From NCBI GenBank assembly GCA_025146925.1, contig CP102260.1, positions 697,001-761,000 on the forward strand: DNA of 64,000 nucleotides. The letters run 5' to 3'. The DNA is from [Bacteroides] pectinophilus. GTDB taxonomy: Bacteria; Bacillota; Clostridia; Lachnospirales; Lachnospiraceae. Positions within the stretch are counted from its first letter, which is position 1. Every line of letters begins with the position of its first letter. The notes below the pieces were generated by a model. That model made no database searches and was not told the origin of the DNA. It saw nothing but the letters and a program-made list of their open reading frames with translations. This document shows, in pieces, positions 45,275 through 54,580 of this stretch. Position numbers and translations under genes: made by a program.

Positions 45275-45928
45275 ATGAGATTTTTTATTGATACGGCTAA
45301 TGTGGAGGATATTAAAAAGGCTAATGACATGGGAGTTATCTGCGGGGTTACAACTAACCCTTCGCTGATTGCCAAAGAAGGAAGAGATTTTAAGGAAGTA
45401 ATAGCTGAGATTGCTTCAATTGTTGATGGCCCTATAAGCGGTGAGGTTAAGGCAACTACAGTTGATGCAGAAGGAATGATTAAAGAGGGACGGGAGATTG
45501 CGGCAATCCATCCGAACATGGTAGTTAAGATTCCTATGACTGTTGAAGGTCTTAAGGCAACGAAAGTCCTTGCTTCAGAAGGAATAAAGGTTAACGTAAC
45601 ACTTATATTCTCAGCTAATCAGGCACTCCTTGCAGCAAGGGCAGGAGCAGCATATGTGTCACCATTTCTCGGAAGACTTGATGACATATCACAGCCGGGA
45701 ATAGGACTTATTCAGGATATTACGGATATATTTGCCAACTATGACATAACAACAGAGATTATCTGTGCAAGTATCCGCAATCCGATACATATTACAGACT
45801 GTGCACTTGCAGGAGCTGATATAGCAACTGTTCCTTACAAGGTAATAGAACAGATGGTTCATCATCCTCTTACAGATGCAGGAATTGCCAAGTTCCAGGC
45901 TGATTACAAAGCAGTTTTCGGTGAATAA
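45275..45928 (+). CDS. Small transaldolase / fructose-6-phosphate aldolase
   Basis: A 217-aa TalC/FSA-type class I aldolase: [24 protein letters not shown], the Schiff-base lysine in [10 protein letters not shown] and the C-terminal [14 protein letters not shown]. It is either a pentose-phosphate transaldolase or an FSA aldolase; sequence alone does not separate them. It sits after the kinase, which fits feeding a ketopentose phosphate into central metabolism. The start is ATG 45275 behind GGAGG of repeat copy D. Confidence 0.9.
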   Translation: MRFFIDTANVEDIKKANDMGVICGVTTNPSLIAKEGRDFKEVIAEIASIVDGPISGEVKATTVDAEGMIKEGREIAAIHPNMVVKIPMTVEGLKATKVLASEGIKVNVTLIFSANQALLAARAGAAYVSPFLGRLDDISQPGIGLIQDITDIFANYDITTEIICASIRNPIHITDCALAGADIATVPYKVIEQMVHHPLTDAGIAKFQADYKAVFGE

Positions 45929-45966
45929 ATAATCCGTAATTGCATGTACAATATGTATAAAATCGG

Positions 45967-45996
45967 TTGATATTTATACCGGTTTTGTGGTAAAAT
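45967..45996 (+). promoter_or_regulatory. Promoter for the cytosolic chemoreceptor
   Basis: TTGATA at 45967-45972 and TAAAAT at 45991-45996, spaced 18 bases. An imperfect inverted repeat (AATCGGTT...ACCGGTT) overlaps the -35 and may also end the transaldolase transcript. Confidence 0.5.
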
Positions 45997-46054
45997 GTCT
46001 AAAAATGGGAGAAGTGTATTCAGGGTTTAATTATCTTATTTGGGAGGAAAGTCT

Positions 46055-47470
46055 ATGTTTGGTCATAAGAAAAAAAGAACAGAATCTAACAGCGACCTTA
46101 AGCTCCTTCTTGAGTCTATGGATAAGGTGATAGAAGGAAACTTCGATCCGATAGACACAAGTGCATTTACGGATGGAGCTGTTGGAGAAAAACTCAATAA
46201 TGTGCTGGATGCATTCAGAAAGAGTAATAATAATTTTGTAATGCGTTCCAATGAAGCGATGCAGTCAATAGGTGATAATTCATACGTCAAGAATATGCTT
46301 GATCAGGTTGAGTCACAGACTGTAACTATTAACGAGATGCAGGAATCAAGCGGTAATCTTGAGAATTCTATCAATGATATCACTAACTCTATTGAACATA
46401 TAAGGAGCAGTTCGCATAATGTACTTCAGGCGACCAATGACAGCGCTGAAGGCATGAGGGTAAGTGCCAAGGTTGTTAAGGATTCTACAGAAGAGATTAA
46501 CAATATTAATCTTCAGATTCAGGATTTTCAGGAGAAGATTACCAAGATCAGCGAGATTATCGATATGGTTAAGAAGGTTGCAAGCCAGAGTAATCTTCTT
46601 GCACTTAATGCGTCAATTGAGGCTGCAAGAGCAGGTGAAGCAGGTAAGGGGTTTGCGGTAGTTGCCGATCAGGTAAGAGAGCTTTCCAACAGTACATCAG
46701 CATCAGCGGATGATGTTGTCAAGTATGTGGGAGAATTGCAGACGAGCATTGCAGAGCTTGCAGCAAGCATGGATGCAACTACTAAGAAGCTTGAGGATGG
46801 TAATAAGAGAGTTGAAGATTCAATCGCTAATATCAATGCAATGGAATCGCAGATGAATGATGTAACAGATGAGGTTGACAGTATCTATCATGCAATAGAT
46901 AAGCAGTCGGCATATACTAAGGATTTAAGTAAAGTTATCGGTCAGATTACAGACAGTTATTCAGTACTTTCACAGGATTGTCATGATACAGGCGAGCATA
47001 TCTATAAGATCGGAAGGTACATAGATACTCTCAGAAGTGACATGTTCAGGGGATTTTCAGATGTTACACTCCTTGACAGAATGAAGATATTCTCAATAGA
47101 CCATTTCATTCTTACATGGAGGGTATACAACAATGCTGTCGGCTTTGAATCACTTAAGCTTACCCAGCTTAATAATGCTACAGGACCGAATGCATGTAAG
47201 TTCGGTAAGTGGGCACAGTCGGTTACCGATACGAAGATTACATCATCTTCACAGTTCAAGGATATGGTACAGTGCCATAATGATATACATAATAATGCAA
47301 GTGAATCATGGAAGGCTAAGGATGCAGGTAATACAGAGCTTGCAATTGAGTACTTTAATAAAGCACTTGAGGCATATTATAGGTTCGATGAATCAGTCAA
47401 GAGAATGATGGATTTCATGAGGGCTAATGGCGAGAAAGATATGACGCAGATTGTCGTATTTAGAAAATAA
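46055..47470 (+). CDS. Cytosolic methyl-accepting chemotaxis protein with C-terminal CZB domain
   Basis: A 471-aa receptor with no membrane segment. An N-terminal helical region leads into the signalling hairpin (tip [26 protein letters not shown]), then a C-terminal chemoreceptor zinc-binding (CZB) domain: [19 protein letters not shown] and CHNDIHNNA supply the conserved His, Cys, His and His ligands. CZB domains bind zinc and respond to oxidants such as hypochlorite. The protein would sense an internal signal and act on CheA. The start is ATG 46055 after GGGAGG. Confidence 0.9.
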   Translation: MFGHKKKRTESNSDLKLLLESMDKVIEGNFDPIDTSAFTDGAVGEKLNNVLDAFRKSNNNFVMRSNEAMQSIGDNSYVKNMLDQVESQTVTINEMQESSGNLENSINDITNSIEHIRSSSHNVLQATNDSAEGMRVSAKVVKDSTEEINNINLQIQDFQEKITKISEIIDMVKKVASQSNLLALNASIEAARAGEAGKGFAVVADQVRELSNSTSASADDVVKYVGELQTSIAELAASMDATTKKLEDGNKRVEDSIANINAMESQMNDVTDEVDSIYHAIDKQSAYTKDLSKVIGQITDSYSVLSQDCHDTGEHIYKIGRYIDTLRSDMFRGFSDVTLLDRMKIFSIDHFILTWRVYNNAVGFESLKLTQLNNATGPNACKFGKWAQSVTDTKITSSSQFKDMVQCHNDIHNNASESWKAKDAGNTELAIEYFNKALEAYYRFDESVKRMMDFMRANGEKDMTQIVVFRK

Positions 47471-47487
47471 TATCGATTAAAGATTGG

Positions 47488-47539
47488 AATTCCTGATAGT
47501 TCTGTTGTATACTCTATAACAGACTATCAGGAATTTTTG
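47488..47539 (+). terminator. Terminator after the cytosolic chemoreceptor, with an embedded promoter
   Basis: AATTCCTGATAGTTCTGTT pairs with AACAGACTATCAGGAATT (one bulge), followed by TTTTG. TTGGAA (47484-47489) and TATACT (47508-47513), spaced 18 bases, form a candidate promoter for the pyrophosphatase inside the hairpin. Confidence 0.8.
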
Positions 47540-47598
47540 TATTTGTGCCTGAGTGCAGATGCGGCATGCCATGCATGACAGGCAGGAAAGAGTTGGAT

Positions 47599-49320
47599 AT
47601 GAACATTGGGCAAAGAAAGAAGATAACTATAATAGGACACAAGAATCCGGATACTGATTCCATATGCTCGGCGATTGCGTATGCCGGGCTCAAGAATGCA
47701 ATTGCTGCCAATGCAGGCAATGATATTACAGGTGGAGACAGCACAGATAATGATGATTCTGTAAGTGGTGAATGCTATGAGGCGAAGAGAGCCGGACACC
47801 TTAATGAAGAGACACAGTTTGTACTTGATTACTTTAAGGTCAAAAAACCTGAATATATAAAGGATGTGAGAACCCAGGTACAGGATGTAGAGATAAGAAG
47901 AGTCCCGGGCGTTGACCGTAACATCTCTCTTAAGCAGGCATGGAATATGATGCGCAAGGATAATCTGTATACACTGCCGATAACATCGGAAGATAAGCTT
48001 GAAGGCCTTATAACAATAGGTGATATTGCGGAATCGTACATGGATGTGTATGACAGTAATATTCTTGCGGCAGCTAAGACTTCATGCTCTAATATAGTTG
48101 ATACACTTGACGGGGACCTGCTTGTAGGCAGCATGAATACTGTGTTTGATAAGGGAAAGGTTCTTATTGCGGCAGCAAGTCCGGATCTAATGGAGAATTA
48201 CATAGAGCCGGGAGACATTGTTATACTCGGCAACAGATATGAGTCGCAGTTATCGGCGATAGAGATGGATGCAGGCTGTATAGTCGTATGTGAAGGGGCA
48301 GAGGTGGCGCTTACAATAAGCAAGCTTGCAGGAGAACATGACTGTATGATAATAACAACACCGCATGATACATACACGGCGGCACGTCTTATCAACCAGA
48401 GTATGCCGATAAGCTACTTTATGAGAACAACAGGGCTCGTTACATTTAATACGAGAGATTTTATTGCTGATATCCAGGATGTTATGGCTAAGCTCAGATA
48501 TCGTGATTTTGCGGTGCTTGACAGCAATACGGGCAATTATGTAGGTCTGATATCGCGCCGTACACTCATGAAAGCCAATAAGAAGAAGCTTATTCTTGTG
48601 GACCATAATGAGAAGAGCCAGGCGGTATATGGAATTGAGGATGCAGAGATTCTTGAGATTATCGACCATCACAGGCTTGGAACTATTGAGACCATGAATC
48701 CGGTATTTTTCAGGAATCAGCCGCTTGGCTGTACCGCGACAATTATATATCAGATGTATAATGAGCATGGTCTTAAGCCTGATGCAACAACGGCGGGGCT
48801 TTTATGTGCGGCAATTATATCAGATACGCTTATGTACCGTTCACCGACATGTACTGAGCCTGACCGGAAGGCGGCATCGGAGCTTGCGGCAATTGCCGGA
48901 ATTGATATCGAGACATTTGCACATGCAATGTTTAAGGCAGGAAGCAACCTGATGTCAAAGACAACTAAGGAAATATGCTATCAGGATTTTAAAAAGTTTA
49001 AGATAGATGATGTAATGATTGGAATAGGTCAGATTAACTCAGTTAACGGAAGTGAGTTTGATGAACTTAAGGGAAGGGTAATATCCGAACTTCCGGAGGT
49101 GATGAAAGACAATAATCTTCAGATGGTATTCTTTATGCTGACTAATATAATGAAGGAATCATCTGAGATAGTATTTGCGGGCAGGAATGCGGGAGAACTG
49201 CTTAAGGATGCATTTAATGCGGAACCGGGAGAGACAAGTGTGATGCTTGACGGAATTGTATCACGCAAGAAGCAGTTCCTTCCTACTATAATAGAAGCTA
49301 TGGAGGCACAGAATGTTTAA
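47599..49320 (+). CDS. Manganese-dependent inorganic pyrophosphatase with CBS and DRTGG domains
   Basis: A 573-aa family II pyrophosphatase. The DHH metal site (GHKNPDTDSICSAIAY; IDHHRLGTIE) is split by an insertion with two CBS domains and a DRTGG domain, the nucleotide-regulated form known from Clostridium, where AMP inhibits and ATP or Ap4A activates. The DHHA2 C-terminal domain is present. The start is ATG 47599; upstream in-frame ATGs lie in the leader. The last eight bases overlap map. Confidence 0.91.
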   Translation: MNIGQRKKITIIGHKNPDTDSICSAIAYAGLKNAIAANAGNDITGGDSTDNDDSVSGECYEAKRAGHLNEETQFVLDYFKVKKPEYIKDVRTQVQDVEIRRVPGVDRNISLKQAWNMMRKDNLYTLPITSEDKLEGLITIGDIAESYMDVYDSNILAAAKTSCSNIVDTLDGDLLVGSMNTVFDKGKVLIAAASPDLMENYIEPGDIVILGNRYESQLSAIEMDAGCIVVCEGAEVALTISKLAGEHDCMIITTPHDTYTAARLINQSMPISYFMRTTGLVTFNTRDFIADIQDVMAKLRYRDFAVLDSNTGNYVGLISRRTLMKANKKKLILVDHNEKSQAVYGIEDAEILEIIDHHRLGTIETMNPVFFRNQPLGCTATIIYQMYNEHGLKPDATTAGLLCAAIISDTLMYRSPTCTEPDRKAASELAAIAGIDIETFAHAMFKAGSNLMSKTTKEICYQDFKKFKIDDVMIGIGQINSVNGSEFDELKGRVISELPEVMKDNNLQMVFFMLTNIMKESSEIVFAGRNAGELLKDAFNAEPGETSVMLDGIVSRKKQFLPTIIEAMEAQNV

Positions 49321-50188
49321 GAAACCAAGATCAACAGATGCATGCTGGTGCATGAGTGGAAAACCTTATTGTGAATGTCATATGGAGTTTGACAAGAAGC
49401 TGGAGTTCTTCAGAAAGAGACATCATAAGGTACCGCCGAGAAACATAATCAAGAATGAGAAGCAGCTTGAAGGAATGCGTAAGAGCAGTGCAATCAATAT
49501 TGCAGTGCTTGATTACGTGGCAGAGCATATTAAGGCGGGAATATCAACAGAAGAGATTAACCGTATGGTATATGAGAAGACTACACAGATGGGTGGTATT
49601 CCGGCTCCGCTTAATTATGAGGGATTCCCTAAGAGCGTATGTACATCAATTAATAATGAGGTGTGTCACGGAATACCTTCCAATGACATAATACTTGCAG
49701 ACGGAGATATTATTAATGTTGACTGTTCAACAATTCTTGACGGATATTTTTCGGATTCATCAAGAATGTTCTGTATAGGTGATGTTGACCCTGAGATGAA
49801 GAAGCTTGTTGATGTTGCCAGGGAATGTGTGGAGCTTGGCCTTGAGCAGGTTAAGCCGTGGGGACATCTAGGTGATGTGGGTCAGGCGATAAATGACCAC
49901 GCCAAGGCTAACGGCTATTCTGTAGTGCGTGAGGTAGGCGGACACGGAATCGGTCTTGAATTCCACGAGACTCCGTTTGTAAGCTATGTCACCAAAAAGG
50001 GAACAGACATGGTTATGGCACCGGGAATGGTGTTTACGATTGAACCGATGGTCAACATGGGTGACCCGGACATATTTATTGATGAAGATAACGGCTGGAC
50101 AATATATACGGATGATGATATGCCATCAGCCCAGTGGGAGATTATGGTACGTGTTACTGAAGACGGACATGAGGTTATGTGCTGGTAG
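49313..50188 (+). CDS. map: Methionine aminopeptidase with N-terminal SEC-C motif
   Basis: A 291-aa type I aminopeptidase. The short N-terminal SEC-C zinc-binding motif (CWCMSGKPYCECH, residues about 12-24) is followed by the pita-bread fold with the metal ligands in INVDCSTILDGYFSDSS, GHGIGLEFHETP and VFTIEPMVNMG. It removes the starter methionine. SEC-C-bearing copies are an extra paralogue in many Clostridia. It overlaps the pyrophosphatase gene by eight bases. Confidence 0.93.
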   Translation: MFKKPRSTDACWCMSGKPYCECHMEFDKKLEFFRKRHHKVPPRNIIKNEKQLEGMRKSSAINIAVLDYVAEHIKAGISTEEINRMVYEKTTQMGGIPAPLNYEGFPKSVCTSINNEVCHGIPSNDIILADGDIINVDCSTILDGYFSDSSRMFCIGDVDPEMKKLVDVARECVELGLEQVKPWGHLGDVGQAINDHAKANGYSVVREVGGHGIGLEFHETPFVSYVTKKGTDMVMAPGMVFTIEPMVNMGDPDIFIDEDNGWTIYTDDDMPSAQWEIMVRVTEDGHEVMCW

Positions 50189-50331
50189 AATTATATAATT
50201 ACGATTAAAGGCAGGATATATTAATCAATGGTATATGGCTGCTTTTAATTTTATGATTGAATTAGAGATAACTAACAATGATTTGGTTTGTATAACGAAA
50301 ATTCCGGTAAATAAGCCGTATTGCGGACATA

Positions 50332-50348
50332 ATGATAAAATTTATCAT
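50332..50348. promoter_or_regulatory. 17-bp palindrome upstream of the metal ATPase operon
   Basis: ATGATAAA-A-TTTATCAT, a perfect palindrome 100 bases before the DUF6110 gene and just upstream of its promoter. It may be a repressor site; it resembles AT-rich metal-regulator boxes only loosely. Confidence 0.4.
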
Positions 50349-50362
50349 CAAGGGCGAATGTG

Positions 50363-50406
50363 TTTGATAAACGAAAAACAGGGTGTTATACTCTCGTTTA
50401 AACAAA
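50363..50406. promoter_or_regulatory. Promoter flanked by an inverted repeat (DUF6110-ATPase operon)
   Basis: TTGATA at 50364-50369 and TATACT at 50387-50392, spaced 17 bases. TTTGATAAACGA (50363-50374) and TCGTTTAAACAAA (50394-50406) are near inverted copies on either side of the -10, a layout typical of an operator. Confidence 0.6.
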
Positions 50407-50430
50407 AAGCTTTTATAGGAGGATAAATCA

Positions 50431-50742
50431 ATGAAGAACTGTTTAAAGGATGTAGACTGGAAGAAAGTTGGAACATTTGCAGGAGGAGTTCTTTTTGGTA
50501 CAGCAGGTATCAGGATTCTTTCAAGCAAGGATGCAAAGAAGGTATACACAAACTGCACAGCAGCAGTACTTCGTGCTAAGAAGTGCGTTATGGCTGCAGC
50601 CAACACAATTCAGGAAAATTGCGGGGATATCTACGCTGATGCCAAGGATATCAATGAGAAGCGTGAAGCTGCAGCAGATGAGCTTTTCTTTGAAGATGCT
50701 TCAACTGATGTGAAGGCTTCTGACAGTACTGTAACAGAATAG
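50431..50742 (+). CDS. DUF6110 family protein
   Basis: A 103-aa protein starting MKNCLKDVDWKKVGTFAGG with one short hydrophobic stretch (FAGGVLFGTAGIRIL), then a helical domain (KDAKKVYTNCTAAVLRAKKCVM). The family is known from Lachnospiraceae, in front of HMA-like P-type ATPases, as here: the ATPase starts 13 bases after the stop. It may be an accessory or metal-delivery protein; the Cys residues at about 46, 56 and 69 could bind metal. This is inference. Confidence 0.8.
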   Translation: MKNCLKDVDWKKVGTFAGGVLFGTAGIRILSSKDAKKVYTNCTAAVLRAKKCVMAAANTIQENCGDIYADAKDINEKREAAADELFFEDASTDVKASDSTVTE

Positions 50743-50755
50743 AGGTGTACAAACC

Positions 50756-52834
50756 ATGAAGTTTTGCATAAAGAGTGAGTCAGGGGGCAGAATGCGTATA
50801 CATGCCGTGCAGAAGCGTATGACGTATGAGCAGGCTGATATCCTTGAATATACACTGCAAAAGTTTGGGGGAGTTGCATCAGTCAAGGTATATGACAGGA
50901 CATGTGATGCGGTAATCTATTACACATGTTCAAGAAACTGTATGATTGAATTCTTAAGGGGGTTCTCATATGCAGGCGTTGATGTACCGGATACAGTGGT
51001 TGCCAATTCGGGCAGGGCAATGAATGCAGAGTATCAGGAACAGCTTGTTGGTAAGATTATGTACCATTATGCAAGAAAATGGCTGCTTCCTGCACCATTA
51101 AGAGCATGCTATACAATAGCATCATCACTTAAGTTCATCGCTGAGGGAATCAAGTGTCTCTGGAACCGTAAGATTGAGGTACCTGTGCTTGATGCAACTG
51201 CAATCGGGGTATCTATCGTAAGAGGAGACTTTGATACGGCAGGCTCGGTCATGTTCCTCCTTGGAATAGGCGAACTGCTTGAGGAGTGGACTCATAAGAA
51301 GTCGGTCGGCAATCTTGCAAGAAGCATGTCACTCAATATCGGTAAGGTATGGCTTGCCAACAGCGGAACGGAAGTGCTTGCAGATGCGGATACGATTCAG
51401 CAGGGTGACAGGATAGTAATACATATGGGTAATGTCATCCCATTTGATTCTGTGGTAGTATCAGGTGACGGTATGGTTAATCAGGCCTCACTTACGGGTG
51501 AAGCAGTACCTGTCCACAGAAAAGAAGGAGACAGCGTATATGCCGGTACAGTGCTTGAGGAAGGAGAGCTGACAGTACGGGTAACAACAGTAGGACGCGG
51601 AAGCCGTTATGAAAAGGTTGTTGCCATGATTGAGGAGTCTGAGAAGCTTAAGTCAGGACTTGAAGGTAAGGCTGAGCATCTCGCAGACAGGCTTGTACCC
51701 TGGACACTTGGCGGTACTGCACTTACATGGCTGCTTACACGTAATGTTACTAAGGCGCTTTCGGTGCTCATGGTAGATTTTTCATGCGCACTTAAGATGG
51801 CTATGCCTATATCGGTGCTGTATGCAATTCATGAGGCAGGAACGCATGACCTCACGGTTAAGGGCGGCAAGTACCTTGAAGCTGTAGCTGATGCGGACAC
51901 AATAGTATTCGATAAGACGGGAACTCTTACCAAGGCAAAGCCTACGGTGGTTGATGTGGTTCCGTTTATAGATGAAACACCTGACAATCTTTTGAGATTA
52001 GCTGCATGTCTTGAGGAGCATTTCCCTCATTCGATGGCTAAGGCTGTAATTAATGCAGCTCAGGCAAAGGGACTTGAGCATGAGGAGATGCATACAAAGG
52101 TTGAGTACGTTGTTGCTCATGGAATATCTTCAAGTGTGGATGGCAAGAAGGTTGTAATCGGAAGCTATCATTTTGTATTTGAGGATGAGCAGTGCGTTGT
52201 TCCTGAAGGAAAGGAAGAGCTGTTTGCAAAGCTGCCTGAGGAATATTCACACCTGTATATGGCTATCGAGAATAAGCTGGCAGCAGTTATATGCATACAG
52301 GATCCTGTAAGAAGAGAGGCGGCTGATGTAATCGCTGCACTCCATAAGGCAGGCTTCAGCCATATAGTAATGATGACAGGCGACAGCGAGAGAACTGCCA
52401 GGGCAATAGCTGCCAAGGTTGGTGTGGATGAGTATTATGCAGAAGTTCTCCCTGAGGACAAGGCTAAGTTTGTCGAGGAGAGAAGAAAAGCAGGTCACAA
52501 GGTTATAATGATCGGTGACGGAATTAATGATTCACCGGCACTCTCAGCGGCAGATGCAGGAATCGCAATCAGTGACGGTGCTGAGATAGCAAGGGAGATA
52601 GCAGACATAACAGTCAGCGGCGATGACCTTGCACAGATAGTTACTCTGAGAAATATCTCATCAGCACTGATGAAGCGTATTCACTGGAACTACAAGAAGA
52701 TTGTCGGAATTAATTCAGCACTCATCGGACTTGGCGTGCTTGGAGTAATCCAGCCGGCAACATCGGCACTTCTTCACAATACATCGACAATCCTTATCAG
52801 CCTTAACAGCATGAAGAAGCTGTTGGATGATTGA
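50756..52834 (+). CDS. P-type (P1B-like) metal-transporting ATPase with atypical FSC motif
   Basis: A 692-aa pump. The N-terminal 85 residues look like an HMA fold without the CxxC metal site. The actuator has TGEAVPVHRKEGD, the phosphorylation Asp386 lies in DKTGTLTKAKP, and MTGDSERTARAI and GDGINDSPALSAADAGIAI complete the core. In the membrane helix where P1B pumps carry CPx, the sequence reads VDFSCALKMAMPI (Ser343-Cys344-Ala345). That suggests a metal other than copper, or a distinct subgroup. It follows DUF6110 by 13 bases under a promoter with an inverted repeat. The transported ion is unknown. Confidence 0.87.
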   Translation: MKFCIKSESGGRMRIHAVQKRMTYEQADILEYTLQKFGGVASVKVYDRTCDAVIYYTCSRNCMIEFLRGFSYAGVDVPDTVVANSGRAMNAEYQEQLVGKIMYHYARKWLLPAPLRACYTIASSLKFIAEGIKCLWNRKIEVPVLDATAIGVSIVRGDFDTAGSVMFLLGIGELLEEWTHKKSVGNLARSMSLNIGKVWLANSGTEVLADADTIQQGDRIVIHMGNVIPFDSVVVSGDGMVNQASLTGEAVPVHRKEGDSVYAGTVLEEGELTVRVTTVGRGSRYEKVVAMIEESEKLKSGLEGKAEHLADRLVPWTLGGTALTWLLTRNVTKALSVLMVDFSCALKMAMPISVLYAIHEAGTHDLTVKGGKYLEAVADADTIVFDKTGTLTKAKPTVVDVVPFIDETPDNLLRLAACLEEHFPHSMAKAVINAAQAKGLEHEEMHTKVEYVVAHGISSSVDGKKVVIGSYHFVFEDEQCVVPEGKEELFAKLPEEYSHLYMAIENKLAAVICIQDPVRREAADVIAALHKAGFSHIVMMTGDSERTARAIAAKVGVDEYYAEVLPEDKAKFVEERRKAGHKVIMIGDGINDSPALSAADAGIAISDGAEIAREIADITVSGDDLAQIVTLRNISSALMKRIHWNYKKIVGINSALIGLGVLGVIQPATSALLHNTSTILISLNSMKKLLDD

Positions 52835-52884
52835 TGGGGAAAGTCAGAATCTATTATGATGTGTTTTAGAATAGAATAAACGGA

Positions 52885-52940
52885 AACATCCACCAAAACC
52901 ATGAGCATGGAATGTGCGTGATTTTGGTGGATGTTTTTAT
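52885..52940 (+). terminator. Rho-independent terminator after the ATPase
   Basis: AACATCCACCAAAA pairs with TTTTGGTGGATGTT, with a further internal stem, followed by TTTTAT. Confidence 0.88.
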
Positions 52941-53022
52941 GTAATAACTCCCCTTACATCCGCATATTATTAAAATCTTAAAGTACAAATATAAAAAAGT
53001 TGAGAAATTTCACTTAATATAC

Positions 53023-53050
53023 TTGAATTGTTCTGCAAATATGTTATTAT
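53023..53050 (+). promoter_or_regulatory. Promoter for the alcohol dehydrogenase
   Basis: TTGAAT at 53023-53028 and TATTAT at 53045-53050, spaced 16 bases. The 80 bases before it are AT-rich with no gene. No clear Rex site is seen. Confidence 0.5.
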
Positions 53051-53099
53051 GTTTGTATGATAAAAAATTAACGATAATACATGAAAGGAGCATCGTATT

Positions 53100-54317
53100 A
53101 TGCAGAGATTTACATTACCAAGAGATTTGTATCATGGCAAGGGTGCTTTGGAAGCACTTAAGAGCTTTGAAGGAAAGAAGGCAATGATTTGTGTTGGCGG
53201 CGGTTCAATGAAGAGATTCGGATTTCTTCAGAAGGCAGAGGCTTATCTTAAGGAAGCAGGAATGGAAGTTGAACTGTTTGAAGGTATTGAGCCTGACCCA
53301 TCAGTAGACACTGTAATGAAGGGTGCAGCAGCTATGGAGAAGTTCCAGCCTGACTGGATAGTCGCAATCGGTGGCGGTTCACCTATTGATGCAGCCAAGG
53401 CTATGTGGATTAAGTACGAGTATCCTGATATAACATTTGAAGATATGTGTAAGGTATTTGGTATACCTAAGCTGAGAAAGAAAGCTCATTTCTGTGCAAT
53501 ATCATCTACTTCGGGAACAGCTACAGAAGTAACGGCATTCTCAATTATTACTGATTATCAGAAGGGAATTAAGTATCCTATAGCTGATTTTGAGATTACA
53601 CCTGATGTGGCTATTGTAGATCCGGAGCTTGCAGAGACAATGCCTAAGAAGCTTGTGGCACATACAGGTATGGATGCACTGACACATGCCATAGAGGCAT
53701 ATGTATCAACAGCCAACAGCGATTACACAGATCCGCTTGCGCTTCATGCAATCAAGATGATTCAGGAAGACCTTATCGGATCATATAATGAGGATATGGA
53801 GAAGAGAGATGCAATGCATAATGCACAGTGTCTTGCAGGTATGGCATTCTCGAATGCACTTCTTGGTATCGTCCACTCAATGGCACATAAGACAGGTGCA
53901 GCATTTGCTGATTATGGCGCACATATTATTCATGGTGCAGCTAATGCAATGTATCTCCCTAAGGTAATAGCATTCAATGCCAAGGATCCTACAGCTAAGA
54001 AGCGTTACGGACAGATTGCAGATTTCATGAAGCTCGGCGGTAATACAGATGATGAGAAGGTTGAGCTGCTTATCAGGTATGTAAGACATATGAATGATGA
54101 GCTTAATATTCCTCACTGCATTAAGAACTACGGTCCTGACAGCTATCCTACAGAACAGGGCTTTGTTCCTGAGAATGTATTTCTTGAGAGACTTCCTGAG
54201 ATTGCAGCTAACGCAATACTTGATGCATGTACAGGTTCTAATCCTCGTCAGCCAAGTCAGGAAGAGATGGAGAAGCTGCTTAAGTGCTGCTACTATGATA
54301 CAGAAGTAGATTTCTGA
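53100..54317 (+). CDS. Iron-containing alcohol dehydrogenase
   Basis: A 405-aa group III dehydrogenase. The NAD(P) loop AIGGGSPIDAAKAMWI, the STSGTATEVTAFS segment and the iron-binding Asp/His positions (TGMDALTHAIEAY; GIVHSMAHKTGAAF; HIIHGAANAMYLP) are present. Such enzymes reduce acetaldehyde, propionaldehyde or butyraldehyde during fermentation. It stands alone with its own promoter and terminator. Aldehyde preference cannot be read from sequence. Confidence 0.92.
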   Translation: MQRFTLPRDLYHGKGALEALKSFEGKKAMICVGGGSMKRFGFLQKAEAYLKEAGMEVELFEGIEPDPSVDTVMKGAAAMEKFQPDWIVAIGGGSPIDAAKAMWIKYEYPDITFEDMCKVFGIPKLRKKAHFCAISSTSGTATEVTAFSIITDYQKGIKYPIADFEITPDVAIVDPELAETMPKKLVAHTGMDALTHAIEAYVSTANSDYTDPLALHAIKMIQEDLIGSYNEDMEKRDAMHNAQCLAGMAFSNALLGIVHSMAHKTGAAFADYGAHIIHGAANAMYLPKVIAFNAKDPTAKKRYGQIADFMKLGGNTDDEKVELLIRYVRHMNDELNIPHCIKNYGPDSYPTEQGFVPENVFLERLPEIAANAILDACTGSNPRQPSQEEMEKLLKCCYYDTEVDF

Positions 54318-54374
54318 TAAAACGGGGCAGGAAGATGCCACAGTTATTATAACCGACAATTAAGCATAAGAATA

Positions 54375-54450
54375 GCAGGGTGCAATATCAATCGTTGAGA
54401 TTACGTTGTGATTAACTTCAATGATTGATACGCATCCTGTTATTTTTATA
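54375..54450 (+). terminator. Rho-independent terminator after the dehydrogenase
   Basis: CAGGGTGC...ATCAATCGTTGA pairs imperfectly with TTCAATGATTGAT...GCATCCTG over a long stem, followed by TTATTTTTAT. Confidence 0.8.
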
Positions 54451-54472
54451 TTTATAATACACAGTGCTCCCA

Positions 54473-54501
54473 TTGACAATACATTTATAATAAAAGATAA
54501 T
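54473..54501 (+). promoter_or_regulatory. Promoter for the CDF transporter
   Basis: TTGACA at 54473-54478 and GATAAT at 54496-54501, spaced exactly 17 bases. Confidence 0.7.
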
Positions 54502-54529
54502 GTATATGATATAGTATCAGTGGACACAA

Positions 54530-54576
54530 GCCGCATAGTAGTGGCACAGCCGTAATGCGGCATGCAGGAATGGAGA
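54530..54576 (+). other. Leader hairpin ending in GGAATGGAG
   Basis: GCCGCAT (54530-54536) pairs with ATGCGGC (54555-54561). CAGGAATGGAG follows and is the ribosome binding site of the CDF gene. It is like the tail of the structured repeats but without the other hairpins. Confidence 0.4.
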
Positions 54577-54580
54577 ATAT

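Noticed and set aside
50235-50426. 63-codon open frame on the + strand before DUF6110
   Set aside because: It has no suitable ribosome binding site, its sequence has no known match in my memory, and it covers the promoter and both palindromes of the DUF6110 operon.
53000-53030. Rex operator upstream of the alcohol dehydrogenase
   Set aside because: TTGAGAAATTTCACTT resembles a Rex site, but the half-sites are too close and mismatched.
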